A stretch of DNA of 64,000 nt from positions 70,890,971 through 70,954,970 of the forward strand of contig CM077022.1 of the NCBI GenBank assembly GCA_039090855.1. Reading direction: 5' to 3'. Each line of letters begins with the position of its first letter. Within the stretch, counting starts at the first letter, position 1. The notes under the pieces are model-generated. The model saw only the letters and a program-made list of their open reading frames with translations. It made no database searches and was not told the origin of the DNA. Source of the stretch: Macrothele yani (taxonomy: Eukaryota; Arthropoda; Arachnida; Araneae; Macrothelidae). Positions 31,435 to 41,810 of the stretch are shown here, one piece after another. The position numbers and the translations under genes are program-made.

Positions 31435-31960
31435 TTTCCAACATACCAGAAATCATTACTCAAGTTATGAGGATAATGGCCGTGTAATAAACATCGCTCC
31501 TGTGCCCTGACCTTTGACTACATTTCGATGATATTAAACAGCATTGGTTCAGTATACCTCCGGAACAACATACTAAAGTTTTGTCGCAATAGAAGCATTT
31601 TTTGTCAAGTTATGAGGATAATGGCGCTGTGGAATAAATCTCGCACTTGTGCCCTGACCTTTGACCCCATTTCGATGATATTCAACAGAACTAGTTTAGT
31701 ATAACTCCAGAACAACATGATAAAGTTTTGTCGCAATAGAATCTTTTACGTAGGTTATGACGCATAAGGGCTATGGAATGGATCCTGCTCCTATGTCCTG
31801 ACCTTTGAACCCATTTCGTTCATTTTTAATAGGATTGGTTTCCAGGTTGTCCTCTGGGACATGCTAAAATTTCATCGAAATCGAACCACTTTTACGCGAG
31901 TTATCGAGCGCACAGACAGAGACAGACAAAGCTGGAGCATATACGCTTCTTCAACCTATG
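31435..31960 (+). repeat. Three ~170-bp imperfect repeats ending in a conserved tail
   Basis: Three units share AAGTTATGAGGATAATGG, then TGTCCTGACCTTTGA, CCCATTTCGATGATATT and AAAGTTTTGTCGCAATAGAA. The last unit ends GTTATCGAGCGCACAGACAG. The block is non-coding. Similar TGACCTTTGACC modules are widespread in invertebrate repeats, but I cannot name the family. Confidence 0.75.
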
Positions 31961-32042
31961 GTTGGAAACCATAAATAAAAATCGGGGATTTTAAATCTTA
32001 ATATTTCGATAAATTCAAGAAAAGCAATAACAATGTTTAATT

Positions 32043-33450
32043 TATACACTGCTAGCCACCCAAAATGCAACACCAAGAAGGACACGAGATAGCAAAGCCA
32101 GATTTACTGGACACATAACAACAGATACAAAGATGAAACGATTGAGCTTACAGGCCCGTGCGACTTGCGGAACATGCAGACATCAATAGTTCGTGTGGCC
32201 CCCATGGCTGGCAATAACGGCCGCTACACGCCGCGGCATCGAACGAAAGAGGCTTTGGATGTGGGGTTTGGGGTATGTCGGTCCAGGTTGCTTCCACACG
32301 TTGCCACAGTTCATCAGACGTAGCCGCGGGTGGTGCTTTCCGGGCCACTCGGTTGCCGATCAGCGATCAGACGTGTTCGATGGGCAACATATCGGGAGAA
32401 CAGGCGGGCCACGGCAGCAGTGACACCTGGTGGGCCGTGAAGAATTGTTGCACGATGAGTGCCACGTGCGGGCGCGCATTGTCTGTTGAAACGTGGCCGC
32501 TGGCAAGTCCTGCAGGTGAGGGAGGACTACAGGCTCCAAAACGTCGGAGATGTAGCGGTGGCTGTTGAGTATACGGCGATGCGTACCAGAGGGGTGTGGG
32601 TGTCATATCCAATTGCGCCCCAAACCATAACACCAGGCGACGGACCGGTATGGCGATGCATAATGCAGGCGTCATACAGTCTCTCGCCGCGGTTCCACCA
32701 CGCACGGATCCGACCATCGTGGTGTTGCAGGCAGAAGCGGGATTCGTCGGAGAAGACAATGTCGTGCCATTCCGTAGTCCAGGTGCGGCGTTCAACGGCT
32801 CACTGCCGCCGCACTCGCCGGTGGTGTAACGTCAATGGTAATCGGAGCTATGGGCGCCGTGCGAGAAGTCCCCGATCCTGCAGACGACGTCGAACGGTAC
32901 GTGCTGACACAGGTTGTTGCGCAACACACCTTAATTCCTGCGCTAACGTTCGTGATGTGGCGGTGCGAGCCGTCAATGCTCGCCGCACAACATGCCGGTC
33001 CTCTCGTTCGGTGGTGTGCCGCGGCTGCCGCAATCGCTCACGTCGGTCCGTCCGTCCCTCGTGCACCCACCGAATCCATATTCACCTCACTGTGGCTGGA
33101 TGTCGTCCCATACGGGCGCCGATGTCTCGGTACGATAAACCGCTCTCGCGATAAGCCGCTATTCGTCCTCTGTCGAACTCCGAAACGTGCAGGAATGACT
33201 GCCGTATTCTGCGACGAGGCATCAAGAAGCTTCCCACGCACAGGTCCGGCAGCACAGCAAACTTCCACTATTTACACCCCGCCTTCTGTGCACCCTTCTT
33301 ATGGTGCTTTTCGGTGGCGTGCCGGGCGCACATGATTTGCATATGCCCTGCAATGCTAATCGTTTGCATGTCCTCTCGCGGGCGACGCATGCTGCGAATT
33401 TCAGGTCAATCGGATGATTCCTTCTTCGTGTTGCATTTTGGCTACTACTA
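32043..33450 (-). mobile_element. Tcb/Tc1-like transposon (GC-rich)
   Basis: Inverted ends share CCAAAATGCAACAC(C/G)AAGAAGGA: left from about 32051, right in reverse ending about 33445. The interior is clearly richer in GC than its surroundings. The right edge touches a fragment of an R1/I-type LINE. Confidence 0.85.
32150..33270 (-). pseudogene. Tcb/Tc1-like transposase (broken)
   Basis: The N-terminal part is near 33240-33060 in shifted frames. Then EGRTDRRERLRQPRHTTERE to LQDRGLLARRP (33066-32848) is the second DNA-binding region. The catalytic part is read from about 32795 down: FSDESRFCLQHHDGR in a shifted frame, FQQDNARPHVALIV, then PDMLPIEHVWSLIG. All three acidic residues are recognisable, but at least four frame changes break the gene. 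Long open frames on the plus strand here (32459-33335) are mirror frames of this GC-rich sequence. Confidence 0.8.
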
Positions 33451-33585
33451 AGTGCGCAGGTTCACACCCCGCCAGCACTTGCAGCGCTGCTGTGGAGGTC
33501 GTGCGGAAACATCTAGTTATTCCCAGTAGCGCTCTGCGCTGAATTTGATTTTATCCGTTTCGCATTCTAACCGCTTTCGACCACC
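33448..33585 (-). repeat. R1/I-type LINE fragment, duplicate of 35218-35355
   Basis: These 138 bases match 35218-35355 closely, including TTATTCCCAGTAGCGCTC and CGCATTCTAACCGCTT. They cover the end of the reverse transcriptase and the start of the RNase H region. The piece sits directly against the Tc1 end at 33450. Confidence 0.8.
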
Positions 33586-34165
33586 AAATTCACATTCTTT
33601 TCAATCTGAAGATACACTTTTAACTCTTTGTTTACAAATCGCAAATTCACACCATTAAACTTTATCTCTAAAATTAAATTACAGTAAGAACTAGCTGATG
33701 ACCATTAACCTGTACCGTCCAAATGCGGACTCCACAGGGTTAAACGAACTCTATCAAATTAAAAGTGTGACGGCGTTGCGCGAGCAATCCGGAGATCCAG
33801 TAGTCCCTCACCTGGACAGGATCGGTCCATAGCCCAGCAGTTTACTGCTGCCCCCGTGGGCCGGCACTTCTCACCTCTCCGTCATGACCTGTGTGTGCGT
33901 GCCATTGGGCAGGGGCTAGAAAACACTACTATCTCTGTCTGGGAGAATTGATCGCTAGCGCGAATTGTTTGGCGCGACTGCCCTTTATTCAAAAAACAGA
34001 TACATGCACATTTATTTACACTGAGGAACTCATTTTAGAGGGAAATAAATCCTTCATCTAATAAGCCCCCTCACACAGAAATAATAAAATTTGAAACTAT
34101 TTACATTGGTACTTACACTGCTTCAGGACTAGGGCCAGTTCTGCGGTGATGACTCAGGGCTTGAG
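33586..34165. other. Unassigned stretch, possibly LINE 3' region
   Basis: No coding sequence is recognised. Its position just after the stop of the minus-strand LINE suggests it may be that element's 3' untranslated region, but no poly(A) tail or target duplication is clear. Confidence 0.4.
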
Positions 34166-36540
34166 TCATCAGTTCCTCTTCTCCGTCTTCATCCCTCTTC
34201 TATCTTCTATCTTCTGCTGCCACCTCTCAATTAGGTAGACCGTCTGCTGCTCTATGAGGTGCTTGACCAACTCGATGATCCCCTGCCTTGCTCTTGGGTA
34301 CGCAAGCAGTATCGAGAGGCTTTGCCAATTCTGGCACCAAAAGTTCTTCTCTCGCCTGAAAGAGAAACACATTCAAGAATCATGTGTGCGACATCTGCAG
34401 TCTGGGCACCGTAGCTGCACACTCGTTCCCGTACCGCTAATCTGCGGAAGTACTCCGGTGATACGCCCTGGCTGGTTAGTATTTGGTTGAGGAACCCATT
34501 ACTCTCAATGCACCTGATCGAGACTCGGGGGACTATACGGCGTATTCTTCTGAACGTTTCCCCTTCATCCCATCTCGGCTGCCACTCCACTAATCTGGCT
34601 TTTTTCAGTTGTGTCCGCACGCTTTGCAACAGCGTTTGCATCTGAAAATATATGCCCTCTTTTCCAGCAGCTTCCTTCGCTAGCTGGTCCGCACGTTCAT
34701 TTCCAACTGTACCGACATGGCTTCGGATCCAGTGGAAAGAAATCACCATACTTCCTGCAGTCTTTAGTAGCACTTTTATCTCTCCGACAAGGGAAGTCTT
34801 ACACCCGAATTAACCAAGTGCTTTCAGGGCCGCTCGGCTGTCTGAGAAAATGCTACATGTCCTTTCGCTGCTAATGGAGAGCCCCCATCGCAGCGCCTCT
34901 CTGATCGCAAACAACTCTGCTTGAAAGACAGAGGAGTTGGACGATAGTTTCACTCGTTCCGCGTAAGTCTCGTTGCTATTCGAGTACTCACAGAATCCAG
35001 CGCCAACACAACCACCTATCTCGGAACCGTCCGTGAACAGTTCCTTCCCCTGTCCTGTGGGGAGAGCATTGTCCCAAGTCAGACATAGCTCATTGGCCGG
35101 GTGGCAAGCCAAGTCAATTCTCAGTAATTCTCCCTCGGACGACCGATATTGGTGTCCGAGGAGAGATACGTCATCCCCGTAGTGGAGGGTCTGCATTGCC
35201 GCTTCCGTCGCTACCACTAAGTGCGCAGGTTCACACCCAGCCAGCACTTGCAGCGCTTCTGTGGAGTTCGTGCGGAAACATCTAGTTATTCCCAGTAGCG
35301 CTCCGCGCTGAATTTGATTTTATCCGTTTCGCATTCTAACCGCTTCCGACCACCAGGCGGAACACGCATATGTTAGCATGCGCTCTACCCCACGTTTATA
35401 GAGTACCTTTTTAGCTGTACCAGTCAGCCGCATCCCGTTGATCCTATTAAGGATGCTGGTACATTTATCTTTCAAGAATCGAAGGTGAGGGAGCCCCGAC
35501 AGCCTGGTATCTAGTATGACTCCTAGATACCGCATTTCCCTTACCGCTTTGATGGTATGCCCATTAAATCGGCACTTAGGTGGAGTGACCAGTTCCCCAT
35601 TCTTGGCAATAAGCAATAGTGTCGTCTTTTCGGGAGCGAGACAGAGCCTACACTCCTTGTTCCAACTGTCGAGCTGTGAAAGAGCGGTGTGTACCTTCCG
35701 CTCGATCACGTGCCTACCAGACGCGGACACCAATAGTATAAGGTCGTCTGCGTAGGCCTGCAACTGCACCCCGTCTTCCAATGGAAGCGCGGTTGCCTTA
35801 TCTGCCACCACATTCCACTACAAGGGGCCCGAGCAACAGCCCTGCGGGCACCCTTTTGTGTAAACGCTGCTGTAGGTTTTATCGCCTAGCTCAAACTCTA
35901 CCCTCCTATGCGAGAGGAAATCGCTAATAAGTAGGAACAGATTCCTGGAAATACCAAGTCTTTTCAGACGGTCTAACACCAGTGGCCACCAGACGTTGTT
36001 GAAGTGTGCTCGATTTAGCTTTACCTGCTTATTAAGGCTGACCAGCGCTTGGCCGGTACACCTCTCCGGCGTGAATCCGAATTGGCGGCTGGATAGCTTA
36101 CCTAGACCGACTAGGTAATGGATTGGTCGGGTCACAAGGACCTTTACCAGCACCTTACTCCATGCGGTTAGCAGGCAAATCGGTCTATAGGCCGCGGGGT
36201 CTGCTCTGCTCTTATTTTCTTTGCTGAAGAGGACGAGCAGCGCGGTCTTCCACATTGAAGGGAAACAACCTTGTTCTAGGCATTTGTTTAATAGGGCAAC
36301 GAAGACCCCGGGTTCGCTAGAAATACCTCTCTAATGACCGAGAGGTCCAACCTATCTAAGCCTGGTGCCTTACCTTTGTTAAGGCTGTTGATTGAGACAT
36401 CTACCTCTGCCTCCGTGAACGGCGGATCGTCATCCGTATCTGGTGGATTTCTGCAGCTATCTCTAATCGATCTTTAATCGGGGGAATCTACCGACTCCTC
36501 GTCGGCCGGGAAGTGGTGGCTTAAGAGCGCTTCCACTGTA
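34166..36540 (-). pseudogene. R1/I-type LINE: reverse transcriptase plus RNase H (5'-truncated)
   Basis: Read on the minus strand, the reverse transcriptase shows AYRPICLLTAWSKVLVKVL, FGFTPERCTGQALV and GCPQGCCSGPL (36255-35818), then QLQAYADDLILLV with the catalytic YADD (35811-35320). A stop lies between these frames near 35815. An RNase H domain follows: LFTDGSEIGGCVGAGF, FQAELFAIREALRW and SIFSDSRAALKAL (35247-34810), then WIRSHVGTVGNERADQLAKEAA after a frameshift (34773). The four acidic RNase H residues are visible. The RT-plus-RNase H order fits the I, R1 and LOA group. The endonuclease and ORF1 are missing. Confidence 0.83.
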
Positions 36541-37224
36541 TCTTGCTAATTTACAGTAAATGAAACATGAACACTTCAGCTCGAAGGTGGAACTAGATGA
36601 AATTAACTAAAGAAAAGTCCCTATAAAAACAAAGCAAAATACAAATGCAAAACATTCAATCAAAATTCATGATCAAAAATAAATGAACGGGACCTCGAAC
36701 GAAAGTTAGTCCCTTACGTCAAAGCAAGCAAGCGCCACGTGCTTTTCTCTCGTAGTTAACTAAAAGGGACGAGTACTAGCTATCACTGGAATCGCATGAC
36801 GTAGTTTGCAATGTCCTAATGAAGGATCTTCGGCGATCGAGAAGCACGCATAAGCACGCAAGCATAAAAGTGCCTGCCTTAGCTGGGGTAATTGCAAGTG
36901 TCCCTTGGCTGTCCTCCGACCATGAGAGGTTTGGAGAAGCACGTAAATGAAGTGCATCTTATATCTCCATGTGATGTGACCATTTCAAATGTAAAAGGAA
37001 GCGGTCGCCGTGTGAATCCTGAATTTTATTGGTGGCTGTGTGAAGTTATAAATAAGCGAACTGTAAATTTAACCGTGTTTTCTCGTATTGTGTTCAGTGA
37101 AGCGCAAAACGATCTTGATATTAAACCTTCATTTTTACAATGAACGAAGATTTTTCCAAAATTCAAAAGTTTAATTCTACAAAACTAAATGAAATAAATT
37201 AAGATGTCGATTTTTTCTACTCCA
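36541..37224. other. Unassigned stretch with a weak zinc-finger-like text
   Basis: No element is recognised with confidence. At 36880-36960, CKCPLAV and, after a one-base shift, PTMRGLEKHVNEVH resemble the C2H2 finger found near the N-terminus of some R2-type LINEs. The match is short and split across frames. Confidence 0.35.
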
Positions 37225-37853
37225 AAAAATAGAAATATACCGTTTAGGACCACATCAACCTGATGATTTAGTTTTTTTTGTCAATAGTAAAGATAGAAAT
37301 ATAGAATTTAGGACCACATCAACTTGATGATTTAGTTTTTGTCAATAGTAAAGATATAAGCATAGCTTTAGGACCACACCAACCTGGTGATTTTGTTTTT
37401 GTCGATGGTATAGATAGAAGTATAGCTTTTAGGACCACATCAACCTGATGATTTTGTTTTTGTCGATGGTATAGATAGAAGTATAGCTTTTAGGACCACA
37501 TCAACCTGATGATTCTGTTTTTGTCAGTGGTATAAATAGAAGTATAGCTTTAGGACCACATCAACCTGATGATTTAGTTTTTGTCAATGGTATAGATAGA
37601 ATTATAGCTTTTAGGACCACATCAACCTGATGATTTTGTTTTTGTCAATAGTATAGATAGAAGTATAGATTTTAGTACCACATCAATCTGATGATTTTGT
37701 TTTTGTCAGTGGTATAGATAGAAGTATAGCTTTTAGGAACCCATCAACCTGATGAATTTGTTTTTGTCAATGGTGTAGATAGAAATATAGCTTTTAGGAC
37801 CACATCAACGTGATGATTTAGTTTTTGTCAACAGTGAGGATAGAAGTATAGCA

Positions 37854-39307
37854 TTTATTTATTTATTTGTACGCACATCCCCACAGAAGGTATATCTAGT
37901 TACAGGAATTGCTATAGTGATATTTACAGTGATATTTACAGTCTTGCAAAACATGCTTTACGAAAAAAATCATGACTTACATTAAAAATATCCAGTCATT
38001 CTTCAAGTGAGTTGTGAAGTCTATACATTTTGCTTAACGGAGAATATTTTGCAGGATCAGTCGTGCAAAACGGCACTGGAAATAGTTCACATTTTGTCCT
38101 TGGTAAACGTGGGACACGGAAAATTAATTGGTTTACAATTTGAGTATCATTTATCTCTCCATTAAAGATGCCGTACAGGAACTTGAGTTGGAGAGTCTTC
38201 CTTCTCGATTGCAGAGAGGTCATCTTGAAGAATGACCTCTCTGCAATCGAAATGCCCGCTATATAAACACCAGTCGATTTGTAAAAAAGGTTTCTAAGAA
38301 TGTTTTTTTGCACTTTCTTGATTTCATTTACTAGAGTTACGAGGCTAGGGCTCCAAATGATCGCCGCTTACTCCAGTGAGGATCTGACCATAGTCTCAAA
38401 AACGCGTATAAGTATCTGAGGATTCGAAAAATACTTGGAATGTCGCATGATGAACCCAAGATTTCTATACGCTGTACGTACAATTCTTTTGATCTGACTT
38501 TTAAAGTCCAAGTTCGAATTAAACGTGACTCACAAGTCCTGGACATAGATAGCTTGTCCGGCTAAGAGAATAGTCGCCAGCTTTGTAGTAAAAAGAATTG
38601 CGTCTCTTTTCCGCGAAAAGGGAACGACATGACACTTGGAGATGTTGAGACAGAGATGGTTTAACGTACTATAACGAAGTAAATTTCCCCGTGATTTCTG
38701 TCCACGCCAGGATTCAAACCCGGATCCCCTCATTCCGGAACAAGTCACTCTACCAATTGAGCTACGCGGACGTTTTATTCTGATTCCTATCTGCCTTTAT
38801 GTCGTGTGCGTCCTTCTGGCAGGTACGTCACATCATCTCCCCCGTTATTATTATTATTTTTTTTATTCGAAGTGCTGGAGAAGGGATTCTCTTATTTTTC
38901 CTATCTCGCGATGTGGAAATAACATCACACCATTGCGAGATTTTGAACGGACGGGTCATCCGGATAGTTCGGGCGCCATTATAACGAAGTAAATTTCTCC
39001 GTCATTTCTGTCCACGCCAGGATTCGAACCCGGATCCCCTCATTCCGGAACAAGTCACTCTACCAATTGAGCTACACGGACGTTTTATTCTGATTCCTAT
39101 CTGCCTTTATGTCGTGTGCGTCCTTCTGGCAGGTACGTCACATCTCCTGGTACGTTACAGTACACCACTGAAGCAGGTTATTGACGTCAGTTTGAAGAGC
39201 AAGACAGTCATCAGGAGTCTGTACATTGCGATAAAGCTTGATATTATCATAGAACAAGAGATAAGGGCCATCAATGCAAAAAGGAAGGTCATTAATGTAT
39301 ATGGAAA
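37854..39307 (-). pseudogene. jockey/CR1-like LINE, 3' part
   Basis: On the minus strand the copy starts inside the reverse transcriptase at about 39307 (INDLPFCIDG, then FYDNIKLYRNVQTPDDC, where the usual FADD is changed to FYDN). It is interrupted by a TRIM at 38670-39159. It continues LNISKCHVVPFSRK (38748-38530) and IKRIVRTAYRNLGFIMRHSK, and ends with the C-terminal SLQSRRKTLQLKFLYGIFNG to MYRLHNSLEE (38313-37996). The 3' tail is AAAT repeats at 37853-37866. Several frameshifts are present, and the endonuclease is absent by 5' truncation. Confidence 0.8.
38670..39159 (-). mobile_element. TRIM copy 3, LTRs of unequal length
   Basis: The target duplication is GTAC (38666-38669 and 39160-39163). 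On the minus strand the 5' LTR is 38980-39159 (180 bp) and the 3' LTR is 38670-38832 (163 bp). The 5' LTR carries an extra TGTAACGTACCAGGAGA at its start. The primer-binding site TGGCGCCCGAAC is the complement of 38967-38978. The tRNA-like units keep A and B boxes (the B box has TTCAAACCC in one LTR). It lies in a jockey-like LINE. Confidence 0.88.
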
Positions 39308-40075
39308 ACATTTACTACAACATCAACCTGACGATTTAGTTTTTGTCAGTAGTAAAGATCAAAGTACAGCATTTAGGACCACATCAACCTGGTGATTTAG
39401 TTTTGTCAATAGTAAAGATAGAAGTATAGCATTTAAGACCACATCAACCTGACGATTTAGTTTTTGTCAATAGTAACGATAGAAGTATAGCATTTCGGAC
39501 CACATCAACCTGGCGATTTAGTTTTTGTCAATAGTAACGATAGAAGTATAGCGTTTAGGACCACATCAACCTGGTTATTTAGTTTTGTCAATAGTTAAGA
39601 TAGAAGTATAGCATTTAAGACCACATGAACCTGATGATTTAGTTTTTGTCAATAGTAAAGACAGAAGTATCGCATTTAGGACTACATCAACCTGGCGATT
39701 TAGTTTTGTCAATTGTAAAGATAGACGTATAGCATTTAGGACCACACCAACCTGATGATTTAATTTTTGTCAATACTAAAGACAGAAGTATAGTATTTAG
39801 GACCACATCAACCTGATGATTTAGTTTGTGCCAGTAATGAAGATAGAAATATGACATTTAGGACCACATCAACCTGACGATTTAGTTCTTGTCAATAGTT
39901 AAGGTACCCAGGTAGAAGTATAACATTTAGGACCACATCAACCTGATGATTTAGTTTTTGTCAATAGTCTTTAACAACCTGGATAAACCATCAGGTTGAT
40001 GTGGTCCTAAGTACAGCATTTAGGACCACATCAACCTGACGACTTGTTTTTTGTCAATAGTAAAGGCGAACTGGA

Positions 40076-41056
40076 TAAACTTTGAAAGCATGTTGATATT
40101 ATAATTAAAAACAATTTAAAGGATCTGTAATTATTATTGAAAACAACTTTTTATAAGGCATGTAATATGTTTGCTATGTATGGCATTATGTTAAATATTA
40201 GTTATGTGATACCCACTGCTCACGCGTATGTACACTTCGGTGTATTACGAATATTATTTTTCATATCTCCATCTGCTAAAATTCTGTACTACCGCCACTG
40301 TACAGAACTACAAGTGCGTCTTACGTTCAGGGAATTTTCATAACACATGAATGTAAGGTAAGGTTTTAACATTGCCATCTTTTCCTAAGTCATCTTCAAA
40401 TCTGAGTATAATAAATCTGAAGATCAAATATTTGAAGTCCGGCAGTGACAATACAAACCCTTTTGTGAAGCAGTTTTCTTTTATTCTGAGGGAACGGAAC
40501 AGCGATGTTTTCCTTGTTAGTCTCCTTCAAACAAATTTGCTTCTTTAACAACCTGGATAAACCACAACGGAGCGCTTTACGGTTGAGTCCGCTTTTTCTT
40601 TGCAAATGACCAGCATCAAAACTTAAGGGAAGACATTGTGTGCGTGAATCGTGTGTTTTCTGACGTAGGAGTACAATGAGCGCTGTGACAATGTCAGTGT
40701 GCACCCTTACAGCAAGATCAGTGACCTTCTTCTGGCGAGATGAATCTCCTTGTCGGAAACCGGAAATGCTTTCGTCGAAATAGCAGCGGCCGAAACTTCT
40801 TCCCCTCGACCTGAAGGGAATAAAATAAATCGCTCGCATTCTCTTTGAGTGTTTCCTTTACAGCAAATTAATGGCTACCAAGGGAATGCAGAATATTTCT
40901 GAGTCGCGCTTAAGGGCTCGCACTGAAAAACCAAAACCCCTAATTTAAAATTCCTCGGATGAAAACAGTCAATGAGAAACTTCCCATCTGGATGTCGTGT
41001 TACTTTTATGTCAATACTTACCGTTCGTTTGTCATTCAGACGAATATAGCTTTAAC
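40076..41056. other. Unassigned stretch
   Basis: No gene or element is recognised. The text CTTTAACAACCTGGATAAACCA occurs twice, at 39969 inside the minisatellite edge and at about 40545, so part of this stretch may be related to the array's host sequence. The 147-codon open frame on the minus strand at 40396-40839 has no known motif. Confidence 0.45.
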
Positions 41057-41060
41057 GTTT

Positions 41061-41652
41061 TGTGACGCGCCTGCCCAGCAGGACGCACACGACATAAAGG
41101 CAGAAACCAGTCAGAACGAACGCCCGCGTAGCCCAATTGGTAGAGTGACTTATTCCGGAATGAGGGGACCCGGGTTCGAGCCCCGGCGTGGACAGAAATG
41201 ACGGAGAAATTTACTTCGTTATAATGGCGCCCGAACTTTCCGGATGATCCGGCCGTTCAAAATCTCGCAATGGTGTGATGTTCTTTCCACACCGCGAGAT
41301 AGGAAAAATAAGAGAATCCCTTCTCCAGCGCTTCGAAAAATAAATGTGTGTGACGTTGTATTCCACACACCAGATTGACTGGGAGTTCTCAAGTGCACGT
41401 TCTATAGCGGATGCCTGCCTACGACGATTCATGGTCACGGCTGACCCGTGGGCCATGCCCTCGGTCCTCTTTCGGGGTGGGGGGGGAGATGTGACGTGCC
41501 TGCCCAGCAGGACGCACACGACATAAAGGCAGAAACCAGTCAGAACGAACGTCCGCGTAGCTCAATTGGTAGAGCGACTTATTCCGGAATGAGGGGACCC
41601 GGATTTGAGCCCCGGCGTGAATAAAAATGACGGAGAAATTTACTTCGTTATA
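41061..41652 (+). mobile_element. TRIM copy 4 (type element), tRNA-like unit in each LTR
   Basis: This is the clearest copy. The target duplication is GTTT (41057-41060 and 41653-41656). The 5' LTR is 41061-41223 and the 3' LTR 41490-41652, both 163 bp and nearly identical. The primer-binding site TGGCGCCCGAAC is at 41225-41236, one base after the LTR, and fits the 3' end of tRNA-Lys. A purine tract of G with GGGAGA ends at 41489. Each LTR holds a tRNA-like unit of about 73 bases (41122-41194 and the matching part of the 3' LTR) with a closing stem GTCCGCG/CGTGGAC type, A box and B box GGGTTCGAGCCCC. The interior has no ORF but has two stem-loops. Confidence 0.9.
41264..41298 (+). promoter_or_regulatory. 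Conserved stem-loop in the TRIM interior
   Basis: CTCGC (41264-41268) pairs with GCGAG (41294-41298), and GGTGTG (41272-41277) pairs with CACACC (41288-41293), around the loop ATGTTCTTTC. The same fold occurs in TRIM copies 1-3 and, with exchanged base pairs, in family C (27346-27377). A packaging or dimerisation role is an inference. Confidence 0.65.
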
Positions 41653-41810
41653 GTTTTCGATCCTGAAGAAAAAAACCCTCCAAGGATTCATTGGACATCT
41701 CCATTACGGTAATTTATTATCTCCATGGAAAGCACCCAGTATTACCACTTTAAAATCTGAACAGTAGCTGAATCGCTCGCATATTGCTTTTTTATTGGAA
41801 GGAGGGGTAC

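Larger units (their letters stand above)
37225..40075 (+). repeat. 61-bp minisatellite, two blocks split by a LINE
   Basis: The unit is about 61 bp and includes TTAGGACCACATCAACCTGA, then TGATTTAGTTTTTGTCAATA, then GTAAAGATAGAAGTATAGCA. About ten units lie at 37225-37853 and about twelve at 39308-40075. The first block has the variant TGTCGATGGTATAGATAG. One unit near 39986-40012 is inverted, which makes a palindrome with its neighbour. The blocks were one array before a LINE inserted between them. Confidence 0.88.

Noticed and set aside
32459..33335. Two long overlapping plus-strand ORFs (231 and 166 codons)
   Set aside because: They are mirror frames of a GC-rich Tc1-type transposase on the minus strand and carry no known motif.
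33448..35355. A pair of LTRs
   Set aside because: The 138-bp direct repeats are internal coding parts of an R1/I-type LINE (end of RT and start of RNase H), with no TG/CA ends, primer site or duplication.
36880..36960. R2-type LINE N-terminal zinc finger
   Set aside because: The match is very short, needs a frameshift and has no other R2 sequence nearby.
37225..37853. CRISPR-like array
   Set aside because: The repeat is a continuous 61-bp minisatellite with no unique spacers, in a eukaryotic context.
40396..40839. A 147-codon minus-strand gene
   Set aside because: No motif, no homologous piece in the window and no supporting signals.
41122..41194. A genuine tRNA gene
   Set aside because: The unit has good A and B boxes and a closing stem, but it occurs in pairs inside LTRs with the same flanks every time. 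The anticodon arm (CTTATTCCGGAATGAG) is a near-palindrome that does not give a normal 7-base loop.
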